Shown one piece after another: positions 11,698 through 22,028 of a DNA stretch of 64,000 bases. The notes beneath the pieces are model-generated. The model searched no databases. It saw only the letters and a list, made by a program, of their open reading frames with translations, and had not been told where the DNA came from. Source of the DNA: Prorocentrum cordatum (taxonomy: Eukaryota > Sar > Dinophyceae > Prorocentrales > Prorocentraceae). Numbering within the stretch: position 1 is the stretch's first letter; each line of letters opens with the position of its first letter. Made by a program: the position numbers and the translations under genes. The stretch lies in assembly GCA_963575745.1 (NCBI GenBank), contig CAUYUJ010000658.1, forward strand, positions 465,001 to 529,000. The letters run 5' to 3'.

Positions 11698-12976
11698 TCA
11701 TCCCGAACCACGTTCGCTGCGAAGCCGGCCGCGACCCGCGACTCGCGCTGCCACAGAGCCTGGAAATCGTCCGCATCGCCCCCGTCCGGCTCATCGCAGC
11801 ACCGCACCGCCCGCCACTGCGTCCCGCCGCTCTCGGACACGACCGGCGTCTGCAACATACTACACTCGAAACGCACTCGGGGCCACTCCGAGCGACGACG
11901 GAAATCCTCCTCCACGGCAATCGCCTCCCAAGACGAACGCTCCGCGCTCGGCCCACGACCGCGCGCGCGATCCTCCAGCTCCAGCAGCACGCGCCCGAAC
12001 TGTCCTGGCCGCCCCGGCTCCATCAGCGCAACCCACAACTTATCGCCGTCCGACCCCTGGATCCGAAAACTACCCCGGTCGCACTGACGGCACAACACCA
12101 GGTACTCGCGGACGGCACCGACCAATGCCACCATCCGCTTGTCCTTGAGGTGGGGCACGGACGCAACTGCCCACGCCCGCGCATCCCCACCTCCGGTTCG
12201 CGACAATCCCGCGCGGCGCGGCGCGCTCCCGCGCCCTTCCTCGGCCGCTCGCGCCCCCGCCAGGTCTGCCTCCGTCGGCGGCCCAGCACCAGCGAAACGC
12301 ACCAGCTCCGCATCGAGCGCGCTGCGCACCTCGCGCGGCAGCGGCGCCGCGTCTTCTTCCGAGGCGCACTCATGATCTGACGCAGAACGCTCGTCGTCGC
12401 AATCCGAAGCCGATAACTCCGCCATGCCGCCGCAAGCCTCGTCACCACCGCCCTCCTCATCCACGGCTCCGCGGACCGCACCGCCCGCTTCGGCCCATTC
12501 TTCGGCGGACGTCTTGCGCTCGAGTCTCCGGCGCCCCCGGCGCGCCTCCGGCACCCCCGCGCCCCCCTCGCCAGCTCGCCCCTCCTCCGCGCCCCTGCGC
12601 CCCGCACCGCTCTCAGCAGCCTCTGCCTCGGACGTCTTGCGCCCCAGCCGCCGCTTCCGCGCCGCCGCCACCTCCGCGGCGCCCTCCCCCGCGCGCCCGG
12701 CCCCCGCGGCCTCGCGCCCCGCGTCGCCCCCAGCAGCCTCTGCCACGGACGTCTTGCGCCCCAGCCGCCGCTTCCGCGCCCCGCCGCGCACCGCGGCGGG
12801 CTCGGCAGCCTCCGCCTCGGACGTCTTCCGCCCCAGGCGCCGCTTCCGAGCGCCGCCGCGCACCCCCCCCCCCCCACCCCCGCCCTCGTCCGCGCCGCCG
12901 CCCTGCTGCATCGCACCCTCCACGGCGTCGCCGCCCACCCCACCGAGCGCAGCGTCCCGGTCTCTCGACGCACAAG
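11370..12976 (-). CDS. Upstream coding segment of the Helitron gene (unrecognised domain)
   Basis: This minus-strand frame (stop at 11,370-11,372) reads as protein from about 12,976. It begins with a Lys/Arg-rich repeat region, followed by a globular-looking part containing KDKRMVALVGAVREYL, LCRQCDRGSFRIQG and LWVALMEPGRPGQFGRVLLE. Farther upstream the same frame is only translated poly-T (poly-Phe), so the exon probably begins near 12,976. At its 3' end it overlaps the open frame of the Rep/helicase ORF over 11,373-11,697. A short intron, a frameshift or an old indel must lie there if the two are one protein. I do not recognise a family. Confidence 0.5.
12506..12860 (-). repeat. In-frame tandem peptide repeat (RKRRLGRKTS type)
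   Basis: Four copies of a Lys/Arg-rich peptide, consensus ARKRRLGRKTSEAEAAE, are encoded on the minus strand. The shared word begins at forward positions 12,508, 12,631, 12,748 and 12,820. Spacings of 123, 117 and 72 bp are all multiples of three, so the reading frame is kept. The basic cores resemble nuclear localisation signals. Confidence 0.75.
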
Positions 12977-13260
12977 CCAGAGAAAAATACAAACAAAAAG
13001 AAAATACAAAAAAAAAGAAGAAAAAAAAAAAAAATACAAACAAAAAAAAAACACAAAAAAAACAAAATAAAAAAAAAGAAAAAAAAAAAACAAGACAAAT
13101 AAAAAAAAACAAAAAAAAGAAAAAAAAAAAAAAAAAACAAAAAAAACAAAACGGAAACAAAAAGAAGAAAAAAAGACCAAAAAAAAAGCAAGCAAATTAA
13201 GAAAAGGGAGTAAAAAACAAAAAGCCGCCCGGCCGCACACCCGATGCGCCGCCCCCTTCA
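12970..13260 (-). other. Candidate intron with extreme T-rich tract
   Basis: Forward positions 12,977-13,200 are almost only A with scattered C, G and T, so the transcript strand carries about 220 nt of T-rich sequence ending in CTCTGGCTTGTG just before coding-like sequence resumes. This resembles a very long polypyrimidine tract before a 3' splice site. Possible donors (GT) lie in the 13.2-13.4 kb segment. Exact splice sites cannot be fixed by eye; an expanded microsatellite is the alternative. Confidence 0.45.
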
Positions 13261-15616
13261 AAAACCCAACCCCTCCCAATCCAAGTCGTGTCGCGAACCC
13301 TGTAGTACTCCATCCCCTCGCGCGCTGCGCAGCGCAGCAGGCAGAAGGGGGCGCCAGCAATGTGGGCACCGATCTCTTCTGGCACCGATCGCACTGCGCC
13401 CAATTCCGCATACAGAACAAGTGCGACGCCCCGTCGTCGGCTCCCCCGCACGCCTCGGGCCCGGCGCCGCCGTCGCCGCCCCCCTGCGGATCCTCTCCTG
13501 GCGCATGCCCCATTTTCTCGTTCGCGTGCAGCCTGTTCTCCTTCGAACGCGGATCAATGTGCGGATAGCACTGAGGGCCTGCGTACGGCTTCAGATACTG
13601 CTGCTTCATTGGGTACCGCCGGATCTCCTCGCTGGTCAACCGCAACGCCTCCACGCAGTCCTTCTCGCTACATTCCATTTCGGAAGCAAGCAGCTGCCCC
13701 AAGTACTTGTTGAAGACCGCCCTGCTGTACCACATGAACACCTTCCCCCCCTGCTGCCCATTGTAGGACTCCCTCTCCGATCCGAACCGAGTAGTTCCCT
13801 CCCCGCAGCGATCCTGCAGTGTCCGCACCCCTGCCCCCTTCTCGTATACGAAGCCAGAACGGCCATAGTTCTTATTGATTCGGAGATTGGCATGGACTTG
13901 CTTGAGGCACTGCTCGTACTCACTGTTCGTTAACACAAATCGCTTGTGCTCGTCCACCTCACACAAGGACTTCAGCTCAGGCTTCATCTTCGACGCCACG
14001 TCCCACATCGCGTGCCGCGCGTACCACTGCTTAGATGGCTTGTTCGCCTTGAGCGCGAACTCCATGAACTTATCCAACGCGCCTGCAGGAATCGGGCCCC
14101 TGACGCGCCCGTGCGGGCACCCATATCGAGCGCACTTCCCGCACACGTCGCCCCCCGTCTTCGGCCGAAACCGGCACTGCTCTCGCCCCCAGCCCCCCCC
14201 CCACGTCAGCCCTTTGCAGCGGCCCTCGTCCACGTAATCCGGCTGGAACTGCCAGGGCTCTGCCTCGGACGCAAGCACCCCGTCCGCGGCCCCGCGCTTC
14301 CGGCGCGCTCTCCGGGCACCGCGCGGACGCGCGGCCGGCCCGCTGCCATCGCTTGCGCCATCGCCAGCACCCCCGACGTCCACGGTCACTCCAGGGATGA
14401 CAGGCATCTCCTCGCCATCAGAATCGCTCGGCGGCGCCGCGGCCGAAGCCGCGCCCCGAAGAGCGCGCCTCGCAGCCGCTGCCTGCGGTGCGACGGCGTC
14501 CGAACGCGCCCGAGCAGCCCCCGCGTCATCCTCTTCCACCGTAACCCCTGGAAGCATCGGCATGTCCTCACCCGAATCGCTCTCGTCCCCAGACGCACGG
14601 CCACGCGTGGCGACCGCAGCTGCAGGTCGACGAAGCACGGACGCCCCCGCGGCATCGCCCGAATCGGCATCGTCAACGGTGACTCCCTGGATGACTGCCA
14701 TGTCCTCGCCAGACGACGACGGCGCCCCATCCTCACCGGTCGCGCGTCGCTCCCGCGCAGCAACGCCCGCCATGACGTTCGGGTTCTGCGCACCGCGGAG
14801 ATGCGCACCTCGCTGGCTTTTCGCGGCGGCCTTCTTTTTCGGCGCACTCCACTTCGGCGCGCCTGCAATCGACCGCAGCCACGGCGCGGCGCCTGCGTCT
14901 CCGAGAGATACGCCAGCGGCCAAGCGACCGTCCACATCAACGACCGTCGCGACATGGCCCTCTGGGTACCACACAACGCTGCCGATCTCGGCCCCCCCCG
15001 CGGAACCCAAAAACCATGCGCCGGAACACTCCCCACGCAGTAAACCATGCACGAGAGCAAAGTTCGCCTTCTCCGCCGCGTCACCGCACGCCCCAGCTCC
15101 GGAATCATTAGCGCACTGCAACTCGAAGAAGCCCTCCACCTGCGCGCGCGCGCCAGCACCCCCGCACCGAGCGACACTCAATTGCAGACACTTATTCCGC
15201 CACGGCCCCAGGCGATCTCCCGCATCAGCAACTCCGAGTCGCCCCGACGCGACGCCACGTCGAAGGCGCCGCCTCCACGCGCGGGACGCGCCAAACCCCC
15301 CACCCAGCAGCACCGAGTCGTCCCACGCGGGAAGACACATCGCAGGACACACCGCCCAGCGCGGCGAAGACACAGGCCACGCGCAAAGCCGCATCGCCAA
15401 CGCACTGCCCCGCCCTCTGCGACGCCCTCCAGGCAGCGCCCCCCACGCACTCGTCCGCGCCCCGGCCCGCCCTGGCCTTGGCAGCGCGGATGCCAATACC
15501 GGGGGAGAACCTGCGCGCGCACACGCGCCGCCCCCCGCACCTCCGCGCGGAGAGCCCACGCAGGCCACAGTAAAACCCCTTGGCGACCCAAACCTTCGCG
15601 GCAGACGGCGCCGCAT
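13260..15616 (-). CDS. Cys-rich dinoflagellate-type protein segment upstream of the Helitron domains
   Basis: Coding-like sequence in a third minus frame, best from about 15,219 down to 13,385. In order: RNKCLQLSVAR and GHVATVVDVDG (a Cys and a His that could belong to a cysteine-protease-like fold, weak); three acidic repeats; a Cys-rich part (RCKGLTWGGGWGREQCRF, VCGKCARYGCPHG, then RVRGPIP); an alpha-helical segment; and WAQCDRCQKRSVP, similar to the start of a CW zinc finger but lacking its second Trp. The HGR-GPIP ending resembles a domain I associate with dinoflagellate proteins. Beyond the CW-like motif the better-looking frame is a different one (VPEEIGAHIAGAPFCLLRC), so an indel or a splice is likely near 13.39 kb. 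The ATG at 15,616 bounds the open frame only; sequence before 15,219 looks better in another frame. Confidence 0.5.
14375..14725 (-). repeat. Three in-frame acidic peptide repeats (GEDMPxxxGVTV)
   Basis: Three peptide copies, GEDMAVIQGVTVDD, GEDMPMLPGVTVEE and GEEMPVIPGVTVDV, each follow a Ser/Asp run. Their GVTV codons start near forward 14,676, 14,538 and 14,382 (spacings 138 and 156 bp, multiples of three). Ser-Asp-Gly-Glu acidic motifs of this kind are often phosphorylation targets; the function here is unknown. Confidence 0.7.
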
Positions 15617-17591
15617 CGGACGGAGCGTCCACGTCGCGCCAGAAGCTCTCTCTCTCTTTCCACATCCGCGCGCGCGCCATCGCGCGCGTCACAGCGCGGC
15701 CACCCGAAAGAACTTGTGGCCTTGGCGGGAACAGACCCAGCGCAGCGAAAACTAAAGCTGCAATCAGCGCAACCTCCCCGACTGACAGCGCCGACACCCG
15801 CGCTTCCAGAGACGGCAGCGCCACGCGCGGGGTGGACACCGAATCGACAGCCCGCGCCGCTCGGGCATTCAGAAACTGCTGCAGTCGCGCGCTTCTCCGC
15901 CCCCCCAGCGCCGCGCGGGACACCCGGGCACGCCGCGGCAACTCAACGCGCGCACGCGGCGACTCATCGCGCGGAAGCGGGCGCGGCACGACCAGAAGCG
16001 GGACACGGACCGCCATCTCTTCGTTACGCGCCGCCGCCGCCTCCGTCCGCCGCGCCCACTCCGCCTCCCGCCGCGCGCGGCGCGACCTCCGAAGCGACGC
16101 GCGGCACGCCTTGCGATGCGCTTTCTGCTCGCGCTCCGCCGCCTCCCAGGCGGAATCATCCACGACTTCCCCCCTGAACACGTCGTGCTCTGCGCGCAAG
16201 CTCTCACGCAGCCGGTCCCCCCACTCAACTGATCCCCCCAGCGGCGGGGCGCGCTCCGCGCCCCGCACAGACGGAGCCGGGATCGAGGCCACGGCCGCGA
16301 CAGAAGCCGAGGCCAACGCCGGTGCCCAAGCGGAAGCCAAAACCGGGGCTGGCCTGACAGCGTCGTCAGCTCCAAACCAATCGTCGTCAGCGTCAGTCTC
16401 GTCGTCCTTGTCACAATCGCTGGCGGCAGAATCGGAACACTGTCGCGGAAAATTCGCGATCGTTTCCCCCTCCCAGCGCGCTGCCTCCGAAGAGACACAT
16501 CCGCACCGAGCGGCCAAAGGAGCAGAAGACCCTCGGGAAAAATCGGCGAGGGTATCCCCCTCCGAGAGCGCCCTTCCCGAAACGCCCGCTCGGCCCAGCA
16601 GGCCACACGCCGGAGCAGAAAACCGTTGCGAAAAATTCGCGATAGTTTCCCCCTCCCAGCGCACTGACCCCGAGGCCTCCCCGCGCCGCACAGCCCGCGC
16701 TGGAGCCGAAAACGCCCGCGAAAATTTGGCGAGCGTTTCGTCCTCCCAGCGCAGACCGCAGTCGCGTCCGCCCACCGCGCCCGCCGCGCCACCGACACAC
16801 CACGCTTCCGCACATACAGACAGTCCCTCCAAACTTTCTTTACTGTAACCCGAAGCGATGAACCACCGAGTCCCCATGGCACCAGGCCAACCCGGAGGGG
16901 AACCAGGGCCCGCTTTCGCGGGACTTTCCCCGGCCGCACAGCGTGGCGCGGCCAGGCGCCCAGCCGGAGCTGGGGCTTCCACAACAGCTAGCTGCCAAGG
17001 GAGAGGAGACTCCCGAGCGCCCGCTGCATAGGTCCTTTTTTTAGCCTCGGTAGGATCGAGGTGCCCTTCACTACTATCTCTCTCGGAGAGTGGAGACTCC
17101 CGAGCGACTGCCGTGAAGTGTCGATGAACCCCGGCGTGGTTAACCCGGGGGTGTCCGCGCATCGCACCCGCGGAGGGAGAGCCGGCATCAACCCAGCATT
17201 TCTCTCGATCACTCGAGAGCACAACCGCGTACGCGGCCGAGCCTTCCCCCACAGCGTGCTCGAAAGCTTCTGCGGGCTCCAGCGTTTCCTCAGTTTGCTC
17301 TGAGGCACACCCCGAAGGGCGGCCCGGGCAGGAGAGCCCAGGTCTTGAAGAGAGAGGTTCCCGGGTTCTCACCGGGCACGCCGCAGTCCCCGGAGGGAGC
17401 CACAGCTCTGCTGGGCTTTCACCAACTCCCCCACCGACTCCCGGAGGAAGCAGCAGAAGGTCGTCGCGGGTTTCCACCGGACGCGCCGCACTCCGCGCAG
17501 GGACGCACGACTCTGCTAGGCTTGCACCAGCTCCCCCACCGCCACCCGGAGGCAGCAGCAGGTCCTGGGCTTTCACCAGGTGCCCCGCCAT
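15225..17591 (-). CDS. Unrecognised repeat-containing ORF, 788 codons
   Basis: Open minus-strand frame from 17,591 to a stop at 15,225. The amino-terminal part has paired degenerate repeats (DLLLPPGGGG / DLLLLPPGVGG; ARESPLSER / ARESPLPWQ). A four-copy WEGETIANFS repeat follows, then an acidic stretch (DKDDETDADDDWFGADD), a charged probable coiled coil (about 16.0-16.2 kb) and a hydrophobic segment near 15.75-15.8 kb (EVALIAALVFAALGLF) that could span a membrane. The carboxy end overlaps the next downstream frame at 15,225-15,616. It may be the 5' part of the Helitron gene or a separate gene, and its start is uncertain because Gly/Arg repeats continue upstream. No family recognised. Confidence 0.4.
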   Translation of the reverse strand: MAGHLVKAQDLLLPPGGGGGAGASLAESCVPARSAARPVETRDDLLLLPPGVGGGVGESPAELWLPPGTAACPVRTREPLSSRPGLSCPGRPSGCASEQTEETLEPAEAFEHAVGEGSAAYAVVLSSDREKCWVDAGSPSAGAMRGHPRVNHAGVHRHFTAVARESPLSERDSSEGHLDPTEAKKRTYAAGARESPLPWQLAVVEAPAPAGRLAAPRCAAGESPAKAGPGSPPGWPGAMGTRWFIASGYSKESLEGLSVCAEAWCVGGAAGAVGGRDCGLRWEDETLAKFSRAFSAPARAVRRGEASGSVRWEGETIANFSQRFSAPACGLLGRAGVSGRALSEGDTLADFSRGSSAPLAARCGCVSSEAARWEGETIANFPRQCSDSAASDCDKDDETDADDDWFGADDAVRPAPVLASAWAPALASASVAAVASIPAPSVRGAERAPPLGGSVEWGDRLRESLRAEHDVFRGEVVDDSAWEAAEREQKAHRKACRASLRRSRRARREAEWARRTEAAAARNEEMAVRVPLLVVPRPLPRDESPRARVELPRRARVSRAALGGRRSARLQQFLNARAARAVDSVSTPRVALPSLEARVSALSVGEVALIAALVFAALGLFPPRPQVLSGGRAVTRAMARARMWKERESFWRDVDAPSDAAPSAAKVWVAKGFYCGLRGLSARRCGGRRVCARRFSPGIGIRAAKARAGRGADECVGGAAWRASQRAGQCVGDAALRVACVFAALGGVSCDVSSRVGRLGAAGWGVWRVPRVEAAPSTWRRVGATRSC
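16440..16775 (-). repeat. Coding copies of the WEGETIANFS minisatellite
   Basis: Four copies of a word related to GCGATAGTTTCCCCCTCC start at about 16,456, 16,546, 16,639 and 16,729. Spacings of 90, 93 and 90 bp keep the minus frame and encode peptides such as RWEGETIANFSQRFSAPA. The same word is the core of the large non-coding array at 18.4-21.1 kb, so the two arrays share an origin. Confidence 0.75.
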
Positions 17592-17771
17592 CTCCTGTGA
17601 GACAGCAGTTCTCCCTCGGGTTAGCCCCGAAGGTAGGCCCCAGAGCCCGCCGCCGCTCCCTGCGGAACGACTGCAGACCCCCGGGCCGCGCTAGAAGCTC
17701 AAGGCTCCTTGAGCCTAAAGGAAGAGAAGGAGGCGCGCCTGTGGAGGCTGCGCGGCGGCGGCGGCCCCCCC

Positions 17772-17846
<75 letters not shown>

Positions 17847-17863
17847 CCGTCGTCGTCGTCGTC

Positions 17864-17900
<37 letters not shown>

Positions 17901-17908
17901 GTCGGTCG

Positions 17909-17957
<49 letters not shown>

Positions 17958-18031
17958 CCGTCGTCGTCGTGGTCGTCCGTCGTCGTCGTCGCGTCCGTCG
18001 TCGTCGTCGTCGTCGTCGTCCGTCGTCGTCG
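17772..18031. repeat. (CGT)n trinucleotide microsatellite
   Basis: About 260 bp of CGT/ACG trinucleotides with a few interruptions (for example near 17,846, 17,900 and 17,957). Long apparent ORFs with poly-Val, poly-Arg or poly-Asp/Thr runs across it are artefacts of the repeat. Confidence 0.95.
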
Positions 18032-18420
18032 GCGCCCCTCCCGCTCCTCCCCGCTGCTAGCCCTCTGCTTGCCTTGCCCTGCTGCTCTCCCCGCCGCTGC
18101 CCTCGCCGCTGCCCTCCGCTGCCCTTGCTTGCTTGCCCTCCCCGCTGCTGCCCTCGCCGCATGCTCCGCTCCCCATCGCCGCTCCCTTGCTTGGCCGTCC
18201 CCCCTCTGCCCCGCCTTGCCCTGCTGTGGGGGGGGAGAGGGGGGCGCTCGATCCCGGCGCTCCCCCCCGCCGGCCCCTCGCGCCTCCGTCGTCGTCTCTG
18301 TCGCCCCTTCCGCTCCCTCGCCGCTGCTGCTCTTTTCTGCTCCCTGCTGGCCGGCCCCTCCTCTGCTTGCCTTGCCCTTCTGCTCTCTCCCGCTGCCCCC
18401 CCGCCGCCCCCCAGCCCCGG
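18032..18420. repeat. C/T-rich low-complexity spacer
   Basis: Degenerate CTGC/CTTGCC-rich sequence with internally duplicated segments (about 18,045-18,130 resembles 18,310-18,390) and a GGGGGGGAGAGGGG interruption near 18,228. No gene is visible. Confidence 0.7.
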
Positions 18421-21116
18421 CCGCGGCCGGAGCCGCAGCCGCGGCCGCGGCCGCGGCTGGAAGAAAAAACCACCGCGAAAAATTCCCGATAGTTTTCCCC
18501 CTCCCAGCCGCAGCCACAGCCGGAGCCGCAGCCGCGGCCGCGGCCGCGGCCGCGGCTGGAAGAAAAAAAACACCGCGAAAAATTCGCAATAATTCCCCCC
18601 CTCCCAGCCGCAGCCACAGCCAGAGCCGCAGCCGCGGCCGCGGGCGCGGCTGGAAGAGGAAAACCACAGCGAAAAAATCGCAATACTTTCCCCCTCCCAG
18701 CCGCGGCCAGAGCCGCAGCCGCGGCCACGGCCGCGGCTTGAAAAAGAAAACCACCGCGAAAAATTCGCGATAATTTTCCCCTCCCAACCGCGGCCGCAGC
18801 CGCAGCCGCAGCCGCGGCCGCGGCCGCGGCTGGAAGAAGAAAACCACCGCGAAAAATTCGCGATAGTTTCCCCCTCCCAGCCGCTGCGGCAGCCGCAGCC
18901 GCAGCCGCGGCCGCGGCCGCGGCTGGAAGAGGAAAACCACCGCGAAAAATTCGCGATAATTTCCTCCTCCCAGCCGCGGCCGCAGCCACAGCCAGAGCCG
19001 CAGCCGCGGCCGCGGCCGCGGCTGGAAGAGGAAAACCACCGCGAAAAATTCCAAAAAAATTAAGTTTCCCCTCCAGCCGCGGCCGACGCACAGCCAAGCC
19101 GCGCCGCGCCGCGGCCGCGGCCGCGGCTGGAGGCAGAAAACCACCGCGAAAAAATCGCAACAAATTCCCCCTCCCAGCCGCGGCCGCAGCCGCAGCCGCA
19201 GCCGCGGACGCGGCCGCGCCTGGAAGAGGAAAACCACCGCGAAAAATTCACGATAATTTCCCCCTCCCAGCCGAGGCCGCAGCCACAGCCAGAGCCGCAG
19301 CCGCGGCTGAAGAGGAAACCCAAACAGAAATTCGCGATAAGTTTCCCCCTCCCAGCCGCGGCCGCAGCCGCAGCCGCAGCCGCGGACGCGGCCGCGCCTG
19401 GAAGAGGAAAACCACCGCGAAAAATTCACGATAATTTCCCCCTCCCAGCCGAGGCCGCAGCCACAGCCAGAGCCGCAGCCGCGGCCGCGGCCGCGGCTGG
19501 AAGAAGAAAACCACCGCGAAAAATTCGCGATAGTTTCCCCCCTCCCAGCCGCGGCCGCAGCCGCAGCCGCAGCCGCGGCCGCGCCTGGAAGAAGAAAACC
19601 ACCGCGAAAAATTTGCGATAGTTTCCCCCTCCCAGCCGCGGCCGCAGCCGCAGCCGCAGCCGCGGCCGCGCCGCGGCTGGAAGAAGAAAACCACCGCGAA
19701 AAAATCGCTATAGTTTTTCCCCCTCCCAGCCGCGGCCGCAGCCCCACCGCGAGAGCCGCACCGCGGCCGCCGGCCGCGGCTGGAAGACGAAAAACACCGC
19801 GAAAAATTCACGATATTTTCCCCCCCCTATCCGCCGCGCCCATCCGCAGGACCCCGCAGCCGCGGCCGAGGGGGGGCGGGCCGCGGCCTGGAAAGAAGAA
19901 AACCACGCGCAAAAAATCGCGATAGTTTCCCCCCTCCCAGCCGCGGCCGCAGCCACAGCCAGAGCCGCAGCCGCGGCCGCGGCCGCGGCTGAAAGAAGAA
20001 AACCACCGCGAAAAATTCGCGATAGTTTCCCCCTCCCAGCCGCGGCCGCAGCCGCAGCCGCAGCCGCGGCCGCGCCTGGAAGAGGAAAACCACCGCGAAA
20101 AAATCGCGATAATTTCCCCCTCCCAGCCGCGGCCACAGCCACAGCCAGAGCCGCAGACGCGGCCGCGGCCGCGGCTGAAGAAGAAAACCACCGCGAAAAA
20201 TTCGCGATAGTTTCCCTCTCTGAGCCGCGGCCGCAGCCACAGCCAGAGCCGCGGCCGCGGCCGCGGCCGCGGCTGGAAGAAGAAAACCACCGCGAAAAAA
20301 TCGCGATAATTTCCCCCTCCCAGCCGCGGCCGCGGCCGCGGCTGGAAGAGGAAAACCACCGCGAAAAATTCGCGATAGTTTCCCCCTCCCAGCCGCGGGG
20401 CCGCAGCCAGGCCAGAGCCGCCGCCGCGCCTAAGCGGCCGCGGCTGGAAGACGAAAACCACCGCGAAAATTCGCGATAGTTTCCCCCTCCCGGTGAGCCG
20501 CTGCGCCGCAGCCGCAGCCGCAGCTGCGGCCGCGCCTGGAAGAGTAAAACCACCCGCGAAAATTCGCCATAATTCCCCCCTCCCAAACCGCGGCAACACC
20601 ACACCAGAGCCGCAGCCTGCGGCCGCGGCCGCCGGCTGGAAGAGAAAACCACCGCGAAAAATTCGCGATAGTTTCCCCCTCCCACCCGCGGCCGCAGCCA
20701 CAGCCAGAGCCGCAGCCGCAGCCGGAGCCGCAGCCGCGGCCGCGGCCGCGGCTGGAAGAAGGAAACTACCGCGAAAAAATCGCGATAATTTCCCCCTCCC
20801 AGCCGCAGCCGCAGCCACAGCCGCAGATGCGGCCTCGGCCGCGGCTGCAAGAAGAAAACAACCGCGAAAAATTCACGATAGCTTCCCCCTCCCAGCCGCG
20901 ACCGCAACCGCAGCCGCAGCCGCGGCCGCGGCCGCGGCTGGAAGAGGAAAACCATGGCGAAAAATTCGCGATAATTTCCCCCTCCCAGCCGCGGCCGCAG
21001 CCACAGCCAGAGCCGCAGCCGCGGCCGCGGCCGCAGCTGGAAGAAGAAAACCACCGCGAAAAATTCGCGATAGTTTCCCTCTCTCAGCCGCGGCCGCAGC
21101 CACAGCCGCAGCCTCA
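18421..21116. repeat. GC-rich minisatellite array, about 28 units of 87-105 bp
   Basis: Each unit has a conserved A/T-containing core around CGCGAAAAATTCGCG (a perfect inverted repeat around AAA), then ATAGTTTCCCCCTCCCAGCC. A block of alternating CCGCGG, GCCGCAGCC and CCACAGCCAGAGCC follows, ending in GGCTGGAAGAAGAAAACCACC. Cores start near 18,475, 18,575, 18,669, 18,756, 18,849, 18,942, 19,041 and so on to 21,056. Spacing is mostly 87-105 bp, with outliers of 69 and 117. Many spacings are not multiples of three, so the long minus-strand frames are not one coding sequence. Confidence 0.92.
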
Positions 21117-21750
21117 AATCTATGTTACATACTTCATACCATAATCATATGTAATCCTTCGATTGCACAACTACGCTGCTTACTTCGTATCACTCCGCGG
21201 CACCTCCTCTCTGCCCACCGCGGCTCCTCCTCTCCTTGTTTGTTGCCTCCGCGGCACCCCCTCTCTGCTGAGGGGCGGAGGTGGCTCGGGCGGCTGCGGC
21301 CTTCGGTTTCGCTGACGAGATGTACTAGAAGCTCAGGACCTGGGCATCCTTTCTAAGGCCCGTACGGTCCATCTCAGCAACTCTCCATCCCCGCTACACC
21401 TCCGGTCCGTCTTACGTTCCGCTCTGGCCCGACTTTAGGAAACAGGGCGCCCCCACACGGTCTAACTTGGGACTAGCCCCTTTGACCGTGTGCCGCAACC
21501 AAGTTCCCAGGGACGAAGCCTGCCACAGCTCCGCCCCAGCAGTCTCTGGCAACTGCCCGTACCACCAGTCCTTGGGTCCGGCTCCCGCCAGTTCTTGGGT
21601 TGGTCGCCCGCCGGCTTGTGGGTCCGGTCTCCCCTTAGGAATGGGATTGCTCCCGGGTCCAGTGGCCCGCCAGTTCTCGGGTTGGTCGCCCTGGAGTGGG
21701 ATTTCTCCCTCTCTGCCGTCGGTGAGCAGTTTAACGACATGCTCAGGTCA
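21117..21750. other. Spacer with short direct duplications, no gene seen
   Basis: AT-richer sequence at 21,117-21,175 leads into GC-rich spacer. Two approximate duplications are visible: a CCGCGGCACC/CTCTCTGC word near 21,200 and 21,250, and CCAGTTCTTGGGTTGGTCGC near 21,588 with a variant about 80 bp later. No convincing coding sequence. Confidence 0.6.
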
Positions 21751-21816
21751 AAATAACCCAGGCCAAAGCCCGAGCCCGAGCCGAGGCCTGGGCCGGGGCC
21801 TGAGCCCGAGCCCGAA

Positions 21817-21861
<45 letters not shown>

Positions 21862-21957
21862 AAGCCCGGGCCCGGGACCGAGCCCGAGCCCGAGCCCGAT
21901 CCCGAGCCCGAGCCCCAGCCCCAGCCCCAGCCCCAGCCCCAGCCCCAGCCCCAGCCC

Positions 21958-22028
<71 letters not shown>

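Noticed and set aside
15170-15219. OTU-type protease upstream of the Helitron domains
   Set aside because: Only a Cys (NKCLQL) and a later His-containing strand are suggestive; the OTU signature around the Cys is absent.
17699-21117. Minus-strand frames of 682 and 469 codons and the plus-strand Ala/Pro-rich frames
   Set aside because: They run through (CGT)n and the minisatellite; unit spacing is not a multiple of three and several frames are open at once, so they are composition artefacts.
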